The notes under the pieces: model-generated
The model's database searches: none
The model's input: only the letters and a program-made list of their open reading frames with translations
Told to the model about the DNA's origin: nothing
Program-made: the position numbers and the translations under genes
Assembly (NCBI RefSeq): GCF_014171475.1
Contig: NZ_CP048817.1
Location: forward strand, 2,480,001 to 2,544,000
DNA length: 64,000 nt
Direction: 5' to 3'
Source: Sphingomonas sp. So64.6b
Lineage (GTDB): Bacteria > Pseudomonadota > Alphaproteobacteria > Sphingomonadales > Sphingomonadaceae
Shown here: positions 35,537 through 44,139 of the stretch, in pieces
Layout of the letters: the number at the start of each line of letters is the position of its first letter
How positions within the stretch are numbered: the stretch's first letter is position 1

Positions 35537-36375
35537 CAAACGAGCCTTTCCGCGTGCCAGCGGACATGATCCGCCATGAAAGTGGAGATGAAATAATAGC
35601 TGTGGTCGTAGCCCGGCTGCATGCGCAAGTTCAGGTCGATCCCGGCGGCGTCGCACGCCGCGCGCAGCAAGTCGGGTTTCAATTGTTCGGCCAGGAATTG
35701 ATCGGCGTCGCCCTGATCGACCAGCAGATCGGGCACGCGCGCGCCGTCCGCGATCAGCGCGCAGGCGTCATAGGTGCGCCATTCACTGCGATCGTTTCCG
35801 AGGTAACCGCCCAGCGCCTTTTCACCCCAGGGGCAATCGAGCGGCGACACGATCGGCGCGAAGGCCGAGATGCTCTTGAAGCGGCCGGCGTTGCGCAAGC
35901 CGATGGTCAGCGCGCCATGCCCGCCCATCGAATGGCCGGTGATCCCCTGACGCATCATATCGACGGGGAATTCCGCCGCGATCAGCGCGGGCAGTTCATC
36001 CTCGATATAGGAGCGCATGCGGAAATGCGGCGCCCAGGGTTCCTCGGTCGCATCGACATAGAAGCCCGCGCCCTGACCGAAATCATAGGCGTCGTCATCG
36101 GCCACGCCCTCTCCGCGCGGCGAGGTGTCGGGCGCGATGAAGATGATCCCCGCATCGGCACAGGCGCGGTGATAGTCGCCCTTGTCGGTGACATTGGCAT
36201 GAGTGCAGGTCAGGCCGGAAAGATACCAGAGCACGGGCAAGGTCGCGCCCGTTTCATGCTCCGGCACGAAGACCGAGAAGGTCATCGGCGTGCCGGTGGC
36301 TTCGGACTGATGGCGATAGACGCCCTGGACGCCACCGAATGCCTTGTTGGTCGATACCGTCTGAAGTTCTGACAT
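35536..36375 (-). CDS. fghA: S-formylglutathione hydrolase
   Basis: A 279-residue serine hydrolase releasing formate and glutathione from S-formylglutathione, the second step of glutathione-dependent formaldehyde oxidation. Family features are [22 protein letters not shown], the nucleophile [10 protein letters not shown] (Ser about 147), [12 protein letters not shown] with the Asp, and [12 protein letters not shown] with the His. Length is normal. It is the first gene of a three-gene operon with the FAD reductase and ROK kinase. The usual partner, glutathione-dependent formaldehyde dehydrogenase, is not in the window. Confidence 0.95.
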   Translation of the reverse strand: MSELQTVSTNKAFGGVQGVYRHQSEATGTPMTFSVFVPEHETGATLPVLWYLSGLTCTHANVTDKGDYHRACADAGIIFIAPDTSPRGEGVADDDAYDFGQGAGFYVDATEEPWAPHFRMRSYIEDELPALIAAEFPVDMMRQGITGHSMGGHGALTIGLRNAGRFKSISAFAPIVSPLDCPWGEKALGGYLGNDRSEWRTYDACALIADGARVPDLLVDQGDADQFLAEQLKPDLLRAACDAAGIDLNLRMQPGYDHSYYFISTFMADHVRWHAERLV

Positions 36376-36958
36376 GCTTCACTCACCCCGGCCGCGTTCG
36401 GCTTTTGCGATATCCGAACCGTGACTGCCCTGACACTTTCGGCGGGTTGAGTGCAAGGTCAACGGACGGCGGGTGGCGCGAAAGTTGGGGTGTCCGGCAG
36501 TGTCCCGGATTGGTGCGTGAAAGCGTGTGGACCATCAGCGTGAATTACAGCGTCCGGGAGCAATGTGAATCGACGCGATCAATAGGCGATTATTCGGGTT
36601 CGGCGGGGCGGTCGGTTGCGCGATAGAGGAGATATGGGACACCCATTGTGTTGTATCTTCGGGCTTGCCCGGGGATGGTGAGGGACGATCCGATCGGGGA
36701 CATTTCCGGACGGCCGGGCAGGATGGGCGGGGGAGATATGGGACACCCTTAGTTGTATATCTTTGGAGCCGGGCCGGCGCGCCAGAGTGAGATATATCAC
36801 TTATTTATCAATTAGATATGTAATATATCTCGCGAACCATCGCATGCGACATCGTGTTTTTTTGGAACCGAGTCGCTTGAATCGAACTAAGCTTGAGATT
36901 GACGGCCAGAGCGTTGCGTTGAGACCGGTTCTTCAGGCACCCAACTGCACGATCGCCG
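36376..36958. other. 583-bp gene-free interval with direct repeats and an AT-rich block
   Basis: Holds the fghA upstream region, a pair of 17-bp direct repeats (36628 and 36732) and an AT-rich block (about 36787-36890) containing an inverted pair GAGATATAT / ATATATCTC (36789-36797 / 36833-36841). Local GC is far below the surroundings in the AT-rich block. No credible protein gene is present. Confidence 0.6.
36628..36748. repeat. 17-bp direct repeats spaced 104 bp
   Basis: GGAGATATGGGACACCC occurs exactly at 36628-36644 and 36732-36748, each followed a few bases later by TTGTAT. They may be binding sites or remnants of an intergenic repeat family. Confidence 0.7.
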
Positions 36959-37963
36959 TCATTCCATCGATTGTTCAAAATCGACAACGACGATCTCATT
37001 TCCAGTCACGGCCGCGAAGCGGCGGGCGGTTGGGTGCGCCGCAAACAATGGACAATCATGCTTTATGCCCGTTCGTGACTCCGCGTCTGGCGCGGCGGCG
37101 ACCGCGATCTCCGGCCACGCCAGCGCCGTATCCAACCCCGGTGCCCACCAATGCGGATGCCCGTGTTCGACATAGGCCACGCCGCCGGCACAGGGAAACA
37201 ACGTCGCTTGCGGGTTCCAGTCGCTGGTCCGGCTGATCCACCGCCCGTCGCGCGCAGACCAGATGCCGGATTGCGGCGGCCCGTCGGATGGGTCGCCGTC
37301 GTCCTCATCTGCCGTGACGACTACCCGATCGGCATCCAGCCAACATGCCGCATGAACCTCGCACCCGGGTGCCGCCCCTTCCAGGGCGCCGTAATGTGCC
37401 TCCTCCCGATCCAGCGATGCCGGATCGCGCAACGCGTGCTCGACGTCGAAAGCGCAAAAGACGTTAAATGGATGCCATATCCAACCGGCCGATAACAGAA
37501 AGCGCCCGTCGGGGCTGAAACTCAGGCGGGAATGAAAGACATCCTGCGCTTCGCCTTTCCTGCTGGTGAGCCGCTCGCCCTCGGCCAGCGTCTCTATCTC
37601 GATAACATTGTAGGCGTCGGGGCAATGCGCGAGCACCTCGCGCCCGTCGGGCAACCGACCGAGCGCGATCGGATAGGCATATTTGCTGGCCTGATAATAA
37701 CTGCGGCCGATTTCCCGGATGAGCCGACCTTGATCGAGAATGATGCCCTTCGTCTGCCGTTCGCAGAACAGGACGGAAAACCGCCCCGATGGCGAAACGA
37801 GCGCGCGGTCGAAACCATAGGCGTAGTGTGTGTCGCCCGCGACCTCGGTGCCATCGGCCAGCCATTGCCAGCCGCCGACCCCATCCACCAATGCCCCGTC
37901 CTGCCACGCAAGCGATTGCGGCGGATTAGAGAAGGGGAATCGGGTGATGTGGGATTTGAACAT
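36959..37963 (-). CDS. Hypothetical cytoplasmic protein, beta-propeller-like
   Basis: A 334-residue protein, start taken at ATG 37963 (MFKSHITRFPF); longer in-frame starts add a basic leader, and no strong ribosome site separates them. It has no signal peptide or TM segment. Repeating blocks of the form SPxGRFxVLFxER, LPDGREVLAHC, SPDGRFLLSAG and LDADRVVVTADE look like WD40/YVTN-type propeller blades. Trp and acidic residues are frequent. I recognise no named family. It stands alone between two non-coding intervals rich in repeats; neighbours give no clue to its job. Confidence 0.65.
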   Translation of the reverse strand: MFKSHITRFPFSNPPQSLAWQDGALVDGVGGWQWLADGTEVAGDTHYAYGFDRALVSPSGRFSVLFCERQTKGIILDQGRLIREIGRSYYQASKYAYPIALGRLPDGREVLAHCPDAYNVIEIETLAEGERLTSRKGEAQDVFHSRLSFSPDGRFLLSAGWIWHPFNVFCAFDVEHALRDPASLDREEAHYGALEGAAPGCEVHAACWLDADRVVVTADEDDGDPSDGPPQSGIWSARDGRWISRTSDWNPQATLFPCAGGVAYVEHGHPHWWAPGLDTALAWPEIAVAAAPDAESRTGIKHDCPLFAAHPTARRFAAVTGNEIVVVDFEQSME

Positions 37964-38295
37964 GCTCCATGATCTACGATGCCGATTCGCGAAGCGCACC
38001 ACTTATCCGCTCACCGAGCGGCGCCGTGATTGCAGTTATCGTCGTTTGTCACCCACGAAACACACGCCGTCACCGCCTTGTGCCTTCTTCTCGGCCATCC
38101 ACGCAAAGACGGCTTGCTCGGCGATCACTTAGCCAAGTACGTCATGCTGAACTCGTTTCAGCATCCATGCACGGTCATCCGCCCCTCGGGTGTCGTATTT
38201 TTTGCCCACTGACCGCGCCTGGATGCTGAAACAAGTTCAGCATGACGGCGGTACTTGGCTCAACGACATAGCGGCCGACTACGCTCAGTCAGCCC
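37964..38295. other. 332-bp gene-free interval
   Basis: Contains the upstream region of the hypothetical propeller-like gene and the large inverted repeat at 38131-38260. No gene recognised. Confidence 0.5.
38131..38260. repeat. Large imperfect inverted repeat (sphingomonad intergenic repeat)
   Basis: Left arm 38131-38169 and right arm 38219-38260 are complementary over about 40 bases with few differences; core phrases are AGCCAAGTAC, GTCATGCTGAACT and GTTTCAGCATCCA. The 49-base spacer has no gene. The CATGCTGAAC...TTTCAGCATCC core is a phrase I have met in intergenic DNA of sphingomonads, consistent with a dispersed palindromic repeat. Confidence 0.8.
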
Positions 38296-38757
38296 TTACG
38301 CCGCGCCGATCCGCTGCAACTTGGCCAGCAGCATCTTCTGGTCGAACGGCTTGGTGACATATTCGTCGGCGCCGGCGCCGATGCCCTGGTAAATGTCGAT
38401 GCTCTCTGCCTTGGAGGTGCAGAACACCACTTTCGGGGTCACGCCGCCGTCGATCCGGCGCAGCGCGGCGACGAATTCGACGCCGGTCATCACCGGCATT
38501 TCCCAGTCGAGCAGGATCAGGTCGGGCATCGCCACCTTGCAGCGGGCGAGCGCCTCCTCGCCATTCTCGGCCTCGATCACCTGGTAACCGAGATCGGCAA
38601 TGATGCGATGGGCGACCCGGCGCATGACGCGCGAATCGTCGACCAGCAGGCAGCGCCGCTGGCGTGGCGGCGCGGCGGCCACCGGCGCGGGGATGGTCAC
38701 CGGTGCGGGGGCGCGTACGGGCGCCGGGGCGACAGCCATGGGTGCGGGCGCAGCCAT
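38296..38757 (-). CDS. Single-domain response regulator with Ala/Pro-rich N-terminal tail
   Basis: A 153-residue protein. Residues 1-33 are an Ala/Pro/Val tail (MAAPAPMAVAPAPVRAPAP) without a visible ribosome site before the ATG. Residues 34-153 are a CheY-like REC domain: LLVDDSRVMRR, phospho-acceptor Asp in LILLDWEMPVMTG, Ser/Thr in FCTSKAE and Lys in VTKPF. No output domain is present, so it acts through protein contacts. It lies 55 bp after the TTG-start gene. The Ala/Pro coding continues upstream of the ATG to within a few codons of that gene's stop, so the true start or a frame junction is uncertain. Confidence 0.8.
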   Translation of the reverse strand: MAAPAPMAVAPAPVRAPAPVTIPAPVAAAPPRQRRCLLVDDSRVMRRVAHRIIADLGYQVIEAENGEEALARCKVAMPDLILLDWEMPVMTGVEFVAALRRIDGGVTPKVVFCTSKAESIDIYQGIGAGADEYVTKPFDQKMLLAKLQRIGAA

Positions 38758-38812
38758 TGGTGCGGGGGCGGCCGGCTGCGGGGGTCCGCGGGGAGGCTCC
38801 GCAGGCGCTTGA

Positions 38813-39085
38813 TCAGGCCCTTAATGACTGCGGCTCCTTGTGGCTCAGGACCTGGCTGGTCGCGGCGACGACGGCCTGGTCCGCATCGGTCATGCGGACA
38901 TGGATGAACGGCACCCAGATGTCGCCGAATTCGGCCTTTTGATACCAGACGTCGATGATGTCGTACGAGGCCCAGAAGCCGTCCGGCTCACGCAGCCGCA
39001 GCCCCTCCCCGATCCGCGGCACCGCGGCGAAGCGCAGCCCGACCTGTGTCTGATGCGTTTCGTTCTGGACTTCGATTTCGATCAA
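38813..39085 (-). CDS. Small conserved-looking protein, TTG start
   Basis: A 90-residue soluble protein read from TTG 39085, which has a perfect GGAGGA six bases upstream; no in-frame ATG gives a sensible N-terminus. It begins MIEIEVQNETHQTQVGLRF and continues RIGEGLRLREPDGFWASYDIID, VWYQKAEFGDIWVPFIHVRM, a compact beta-rich sequence. I do not recognise the family. It is co-directional with the response regulator downstream and probably co-transcribed, so it may take part in the same signalling path. Confidence 0.7.
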   Translation of the reverse strand: MIEIEVQNETHQTQVGLRFAAVPRIGEGLRLREPDGFWASYDIIDVWYQKAEFGDIWVPFIHVRMTDADQAVVAATSQVLSHKEPQSLRA

Positions 39086-39294
39086 GGACGGTCCTCCGGC
39101 GTACGGGGACACCTTAGCCGGGTAATTCTTGCTGAAATGCGAATGGCGGGGTGAGCGGGATGTGGCGCGAGAGGAAAAGCGTTTTTTCCACACGCGCCGT
39201 CCGACATGATCGCCGATGCGGCGACTACGTGGCCGATATTTTACGGGCCGTTAGCATCCATCGTTTAGGCCTGAGAGGCGTCAAGGAAAATACC

Positions 39295-40062
39295 ATGCAG
39301 TTGGGATGTCAGGGTTGCCGGTCCGAGGGTCATGCATTTGATATTGCGATGGCTTTCCAGCCCATCGTCGACGTCGAGACAGGACGCACCTTCGCGTTCG
39401 AGGCGCTGGTGCGCGGCAGTAACGGCGAGGGCGCAGGGGAAGTCCTTGCCCGCGTCACGCCGGAGAATCGCTATGCGTTCGATCAGCAATGCCGAGTGGC
39501 CGCAATCGAGGGGGCCGTTGCGGCGGGCATTCTGGAAACCGACGCCCGGCTCTCGATCAATTTCCTCCCCAATGCAGTCTATTCGCCGGTTGCCTGCATT
39601 CAACTGACGTTGAAGACGGCGCGTGCGACCGGCTTTCCTTCTGATCGGCTGATCTTCGAATTCACCGAGAATGAGCAGATCGCCGACACCGATCATGTCG
39701 AGAATATCATCAACACCTATCGACAGATGGGCTTCGCAACGGCGATCGATGACTTTGGTGCAGGGCACGCCGGGCTAGGGCTTCTGGCCAAGTTTCAAAC
39801 CGACTTCATCAAGCTGGATATGGAACTGGTCCGCGGGATCGATGCGAGCCTGCCCCGCCGGATGATCGTCGCGGGGGTCATTCGCATCGCGGAATCGCTG
39901 GGTATCACGGTCATTGCCGAAGGCATCGAGACTTGCGCGGAGTTCGATGCGCTGCGTGATATCGGCGTTCGCTACATCCAGGGGTATCTGCTTGCCCGTC
40001 CGGGTTTCAAAAGCCTGCCCGGTATTACGTTGCCCAATGAGCGCTACACGGCAGTTGCTTGA
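39295..40062 (+). CDS. EAL-domain c-di-GMP phosphodiesterase
   Basis: A 255-residue stand-alone EAL protein. ATG 39295 is preceded by AAGGA, and begins MQLGCQGCRSEGHAFD; the two Cys pairs at the N-terminus may bind metal or sense redox. Catalytic motifs are FEALVRG, FTENEQIAD, DDFGAGHAGLGLL, KLDMELV, and AEGIETCAEFDAL; the family's metal-binding acidic residues are present. It would hydrolyse c-di-GMP to pGpG in the cytoplasm. It is divergent from the small TTG-start gene and response regulator. Upstream frames start earlier but lack plausible sequence. Confidence 0.9.
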   Translation: MQLGCQGCRSEGHAFDIAMAFQPIVDVETGRTFAFEALVRGSNGEGAGEVLARVTPENRYAFDQQCRVAAIEGAVAAGILETDARLSINFLPNAVYSPVACIQLTLKTARATGFPSDRLIFEFTENEQIADTDHVENIINTYRQMGFATAIDDFGAGHAGLGLLAKFQTDFIKLDMELVRGIDASLPRRMIVAGVIRIAESLGITVIAEGIETCAEFDALRDIGVRYIQGYLLARPGFKSLPGITLPNERYTAVA

Positions 40063-40147
40063 GATATAAGTTACTTGGCACGGCGCTAATTGCGAAAGAG
40101 CCTTTTGGTCCAGCCTGCCGAGGTTACCCGCTGATAGTTTGGGGGTT

Positions 40148-40174
40148 ATTGCACGTGGCACCGTAATTCCGAGT
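40148..40174. repeat. 27-bp direct repeat, left copy
   Basis: The core GCACGTGGCACCGTAATTCC followed by GAGT recurs 2200 bp away at 42348-42374 with one difference (GCGCCG instead of GCACCG). The two copies bracket the amidohydrolase gene. Confidence 0.85.
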
Positions 40175-40198
40175 GAAGCGCTGTGACCAAGGCCTCCT

Positions 40199-42250
40199 CT
40201 ATTTCGGCATCCCGCTAAGCCCGCTCGCCTTGCGCAGCGCGCTCCCATCCAGCCGGTACCCATCGAGGAACACCGTTTCGACATGGCGCAGATTGGTGAT
40301 GTCCTGCGAGACATCGCCATCGACCAGGATGATGTCCGCGGTTTTGCCCTCCGCGATCGATCCAGTGCGGCCGTCCATGCCGGTCATGCGCGCGGGCACG
40401 ATGGTTGCGGTCTGCAGCGCCTCCGCATTGGTCAGGCCCGCTTCCTGATAGAGTTCAAGTTCGCGGACCAGTTCAAGCCCATAGCCGTCGGTGCCGGCGA
40501 CGATGCGCACGCCCGCCTTGTGCAGCCGGCCGACCAGGCCGACCATCTTGGCGAAGCTTTTGCGGAAATCGTCGCGGGTCAGGCCGCCGAACAAGGGATA
40601 GCCGCCGATCCGCCACCCGCGCACGACCGAGGGCGGTGCGACATCGGCGAAGGGCGCATATTCGGGCGACAGCGCGGTGCCGTCAGACGTCATCAGCGGC
40701 TCCCACACGGTCAGAGTCGGGTCGATGATGGTCTTGCGCTTTGCCAGTTCCGCATAGAAGGTCTTCATCGCGGGGGAGTCGAGATCGACATCCTTGCCGT
40801 ATTTCGCCGGCCCTTCGAGCCGCGCGGCGGTGTTGGCCTTGTCGACCACATCCTGAGGCATTGCCTGCATCATGATGAAATTGATGTGCGTGACTTCATC
40901 ATAGCCGGCGCGGACGGCGTCGATCGGGCGCATGCCGGCGGGGATATGGCCGTGGACGTGCAGGCCGAGCTTGTGCGCCTCGGCCGCGCCCGGCGCGATC
41001 CAGGCGGGAGTCATCGAGGTGTAGAATTTGACGCCCCACAGGCCCGCCGCCTTGATCTTGTGCACCGCGGCAATCGTTTCCGCCGCCGATGAAACGGTGA
41101 GCGCGCCCTGTGCGGCGAGCGGGTCCTTGCGGTCGATGATCACGGAAATCTTGCCGTCGGGCGCAAGCAGGTCGCCGGCGGCGCGACGCTTGTAAATGCT
41201 CAGCGCTTCGTCGATCATCGTGCCGGGGCTGCGATAATTGGTCATGCCGGTGGCGAGATTCTGCAGCAGGTTCCAGTCGTCGCCGACATGCTGATGCGCA
41301 TCCCACAGGCCAGGCAGCAGCGTCTTGCCGCGCCCGTCGATGACGGTAGCGTTCAGCGGCGTCTTGATCGATCCGGCGGCGCCGACCGCGGCGACCTTGC
41401 CGCCCGCGATCAACACCGCGCGGTTGGGGAGATAACGGCCGGCGACCGAATCGAACATCAGTACATTGTCGACCAAAGTCGCCGTGCGGTTGGCGGGCGT
41501 CAGGAAGCGGTGCGCGACATCGCGGACCATGTCCGCAGTCGCCTTGTCCTGAATGTCCTTCAGCCGGGGCCCTTCAGCCTCATAGCCCGCCGGGAGCAGC
41601 GAGATTCCGCCGGCATTGCCGAAGAAACGATTGTCGCCATCGAGCCAGACCGGCGACGGGGCGAAGCCATAACCCGTGATGAAGGCAAGCTTGACGGCCT
41701 TCTTGCCTTGCGGGCCAGCGATCTCCACCGGCCGGCCAATGGCGATGCTGGCATGGCCGGTCGGCAGCAGATCGATGCCCTTGGCACCCGCGGCGACGAG
41801 CGCAGCGACATCCATTTCGCCGGCAAGCCAGGGACCGCCATAGGTGTTGTAGCGCTTGGTCCCGAACGGGGCCGAGCCGGAATCGACCACCGTCTTCCAA
41901 TGCGCGAGGCCGCCGGTGTCGACGGTGAAGTCCTCAGTCGCCTCGCCTGAATCTGTATAGCCGCGGATGGCGATCGCGGAGGGGCGCTGGTCGGGGCCAA
42001 CCGTCACCAGCTCATCGGTTTCGGTGACCCAGCCGCGCAGCGACATCGACATGCGATAGGCGACCCGGCCGTCCGGCATCTTCCACGACCAAATGTCGCC
42101 ATGTTTTCCGGCGGTCGAGCTGATCGTGTAATGCCGCGCGTCCGCGGGCGGCTTCATCAGCTGCTCTTTCGGGGTCGATGCACTGGCGATTGATATGGGG
42201 GCGATCGACGCGGTGGCGGCAAGCAGTGACGCTAATATCGTTCGGTACAT
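40199..42250 (-). CDS. Exported metal-dependent amidohydrolase
   Basis: A 683-residue protein. ATG 42250 is chosen for GGGGAG nine bases upstream and the signal peptide it starts (MYRTILASLLAATASIAP, cut near ASAS). Residues about 30-270 form an N-terminal domain of unknown type; about 280-670 are an amidohydrolase TIM barrel flanked by a small beta domain (FDSVAGRYLPNRAVLIAGG; EGKTADIILVDGD). Metal ligands are HxH in LWDAHQH, Lys in GVKFYTS, His in LHVHGH and EVTHINF, and Asp in AGTDGYG. It resembles imidazolonepropionase/prolidase relatives of the periplasm. Substrate unknown. It is bracketed by 27-bp direct repeats. Confidence 0.85.
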   Translation of the reverse strand: MYRTILASLLAATASIAPISIASASTPKEQLMKPPADARHYTISSTAGKHGDIWSWKMPDGRVAYRMSMSLRGWVTETDELVTVGPDQRPSAIAIRGYTDSGEATEDFTVDTGGLAHWKTVVDSGSAPFGTKRYNTYGGPWLAGEMDVAALVAAGAKGIDLLPTGHASIAIGRPVEIAGPQGKKAVKLAFITGYGFAPSPVWLDGDNRFFGNAGGISLLPAGYEAEGPRLKDIQDKATADMVRDVAHRFLTPANRTATLVDNVLMFDSVAGRYLPNRAVLIAGGKVAAVGAAGSIKTPLNATVIDGRGKTLLPGLWDAHQHVGDDWNLLQNLATGMTNYRSPGTMIDEALSIYKRRAAGDLLAPDGKISVIIDRKDPLAAQGALTVSSAAETIAAVHKIKAAGLWGVKFYTSMTPAWIAPGAAEAHKLGLHVHGHIPAGMRPIDAVRAGYDEVTHINFIMMQAMPQDVVDKANTAARLEGPAKYGKDVDLDSPAMKTFYAELAKRKTIIDPTLTVWEPLMTSDGTALSPEYAPFADVAPPSVVRGWRIGGYPLFGGLTRDDFRKSFAKMVGLVGRLHKAGVRIVAGTDGYGLELVRELELYQEAGLTNAEALQTATIVPARMTGMDGRTGSIAEGKTADIILVDGDVSQDITNLRHVETVFLDGYRLDGSALRKASGLSGMPK

Positions 42251-42347
42251 GGTGATCGCTCCCCGCGGGGTAGGAATTGGTGCGAGATTGGCGGGGCGGG
42301 TGCGGTGATGCAACTGGGGATTGTGTGGTGCGGGTGTTGGGGGGGCG

Positions 42348-42374
42348 ATTGCACGTGGCGCCGTAATTCCGAGT
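42348..42374. repeat. 27-bp direct repeat, right copy
   Basis: Second copy of the repeat at 40148-40174, exactly 2200 bp downstream, lying 98 bp upstream of the amidohydrolase start. Confidence 0.85.
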
Positions 42375-42429
42375 CCTTTAAGGAGGGGCTCGGAAGACCG
42401 GTGGAGCACAAGCCGATGGAGAAGACGGA

Positions 42430-42627
42430 GTGAGCTTTCCAAGCGGTCTGTGGGTCGATGTACACATTTTCGTTGGCGGGGTTTTGGGCGCAATAATTTG
42501 GCTGCTGCAAAGACCCGCCCCAGATCCAACTTGGTTCATGGTTGGCGGTGTGGTTTCTGGATTAGCGATGGCGCATGCTACTCACCAATTTCGGATTTAT
42601 CGCGCCAAATCCAGGTCGGGTTTGTAG
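42430..42627 (+). CDS. Small hypothetical membrane protein (GTG start)
   Basis: A 65-residue protein from GTG 42430 with GGAG about 10 bases upstream. Two hydrophobic segments (VHIFVGGVLGAIIWLL and WFMVGGVVSGLAMAH) are linked by a short Pro-rich loop, and the C-terminus is basic (YRAKSRSG). The pattern of a TM hairpin with a positive cytoplasmic tail supports a real gene; small size and lower GC keep confidence modest. It is the first gene of the AT-richer island. Confidence 0.5.
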   Translation: MSFPSGLWVDVHIFVGGVLGAIIWLLQRPAPDPTWFMVGGVVSGLAMAHATHQFRIYRAKSRSGL

Positions 42628-42963
42628 GCTATACAGTCGCGCCAATTAACTAAGGTATTGTGTCCCAAAAATTAGATCGGGGATTAAGTAACTGTCACCG
42701 TAATAGCCTCAATTACGGCGGCTAGTGCAATTGATATAGCGGCAGCGCGTGTTTTGGAATTAAGTAAAGTGTCGCGGTAATGCCAGTTCGTTACAAGTTA
42801 TTCGCAGACTCAAAGTGGTAGATCGCCACTGCAAAAAAATGCAATAAAAGCGCCTCTTCGGTAATTACGTCCAGACTGGATCAAAAAAATATTACCCCTT
42901 GGTGCATTTTAAATGACAAGAATATGATATAATTCTCGGAACACTTAATTGGGGATGGGCATA
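42628..42963. other. AT-rich gene-free interval with CCGTAAT-type repeats
   Basis: Two related stretches, ATTAAGTAACTGTCACCGTAAT (42683-42704, shown here in outline) and ATTAAGTAA...GTGTCGCGGTAAT (42759-42781), plus an inverted CAATTACGGCG (42710-42720), share the GTGTCACCGTAAT theme of the 27-bp direct repeats. The remainder is AT-rich upstream sequence of the lipoprotein gene. No protein gene is seen. Confidence 0.55.
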
Positions 42964-44037
42964 ATGATAGGTAGACTGGCGCTTTGTATCGCATTCTCAA
43001 CCCCATTGACAGGCTGCATCAATCCTTCGATGCCGAAGCCCTCGGACGGCAAGGCTGTAGCCAATGGAGAGAAACAGGTATTCGAAACCATCGACGCACT
43101 CTCTAGGCAGCAAGCACAAGACGTTGTTTTCCGCATGGGGTGGATCGACGATGGCAATAAGCCTTACGATGACTACGATGTGAAAGTATACTACGGAGGG
43201 CCGGTGCTCGGCTCACTTATAGAAGGTCAGCTTGGCAACCTGATCAACAGTACGGCATGTAAGCCAGCCGCCGTTGAAGAAACTGCAATCAACGCGTTCA
43301 GCTCATATGAAGTTACCGGCCAGTTGGCCCTTCAGCTTGGCTTACCCATTCCGAATTTTCCATTGGGAATGAAGGCCGGCAGGGAGCTCACCTCTTCCTA
43401 TTCCCTCGAAGGTGCACATCTCAAGCTGCTAACGCGTGACGAACTTGACAATGTTCTCGCTAACCCCGCCTGCCAGAAGCGCGTCGCGCAAGCAAAAGGG
43501 CGCGTCTGGATCGTACGAGGTTTAATTACTGCCAAGCGATCGTACAGTTTCTACACGAAAAATAGTGCGAGTTTGACGCTATCTATACCTAACTCGAATA
43601 ACAGCCTGAGCAACGATTCATCTGTGAAAGGCGCCGGACAGGACAGCGAGGCTCGCGTCTATTTCATGGTCCTCAAGCCGGTACGACTTGAGACACAAAC
43701 TTCTCTAGTCGATACGAACCCGCTTAACATCTGCATGGGCTACTCTGGTAATAAAATTTATCTCCAGAGAGACGCGGCCGATGCCACGACTGCCGGCGTC
43801 AACGTGCGAGACGCGCTCGACTCGAAATTCAACGTCGTACGCCAGATTCAGGCAATCGATCACGACCGCATGCCCTCGATTTCTCAGGTCCGGTATTTTT
43901 CTGCAGCGGATAAGGCCGCCGCTGAATGCGCTGTCTCGGTCTTGAAGTCAAATGGCCATAAAAACTCAAGGGCAGTTATGCTCAATTTGGCCTCACCGCC
44001 AAAGCAGCTTGAGATCTGGCTTACAAAAATAAACTGA
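42964..44037 (+). CDS. Hypothetical lipoprotein of the AT-rich island
   Basis: A 357-residue protein. ATG 42964 lies seven bases after GGGGATGGG and starts a lipoprotein signal (MIGRLALCIAFSTPLTGC, Cys18); in-frame ATG 42955 and TTG 42949 are alternatives. The mature protein has no TM segment and is mixed alpha/beta, with a polar stretch (LSIPNSNNSLSNDSSVKG). I recognise no family. Codon use is clearly more AT-rich than core genes around it, suggesting horizontal origin. It faces the same way as the one-TM protein 102 bp downstream, and the two may act together. Confidence 0.75.
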   Translation: MIGRLALCIAFSTPLTGCINPSMPKPSDGKAVANGEKQVFETIDALSRQQAQDVVFRMGWIDDGNKPYDDYDVKVYYGGPVLGSLIEGQLGNLINSTACKPAAVEETAINAFSSYEVTGQLALQLGLPIPNFPLGMKAGRELTSSYSLEGAHLKLLTRDELDNVLANPACQKRVAQAKGRVWIVRGLITAKRSYSFYTKNSASLTLSIPNSNNSLSNDSSVKGAGQDSEARVYFMVLKPVRLETQTSLVDTNPLNICMGYSGNKIYLQRDAADATTAGVNVRDALDSKFNVVRQIQAIDHDRMPSISQVRYFSAADKAAAECAVSVLKSNGHKNSRAVMLNLASPPKQLEIWLTKIN

Positions 44038-44139
44038 CTTCTTAATTTCGGCAGCAATTCATTCAGTTTTCGTGCATTGTTAATCATTCTTTGCTCTGAA
44101 ATAATACAATTTTACGATAGTTTGAACCGGAAATGGATA

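Noticed and set aside
36808..36999. 63-codon minus-strand frame in the AT-rich block
   Set aside because: No ribosome site, odd composition and overlap with the next gene; more likely non-coding.
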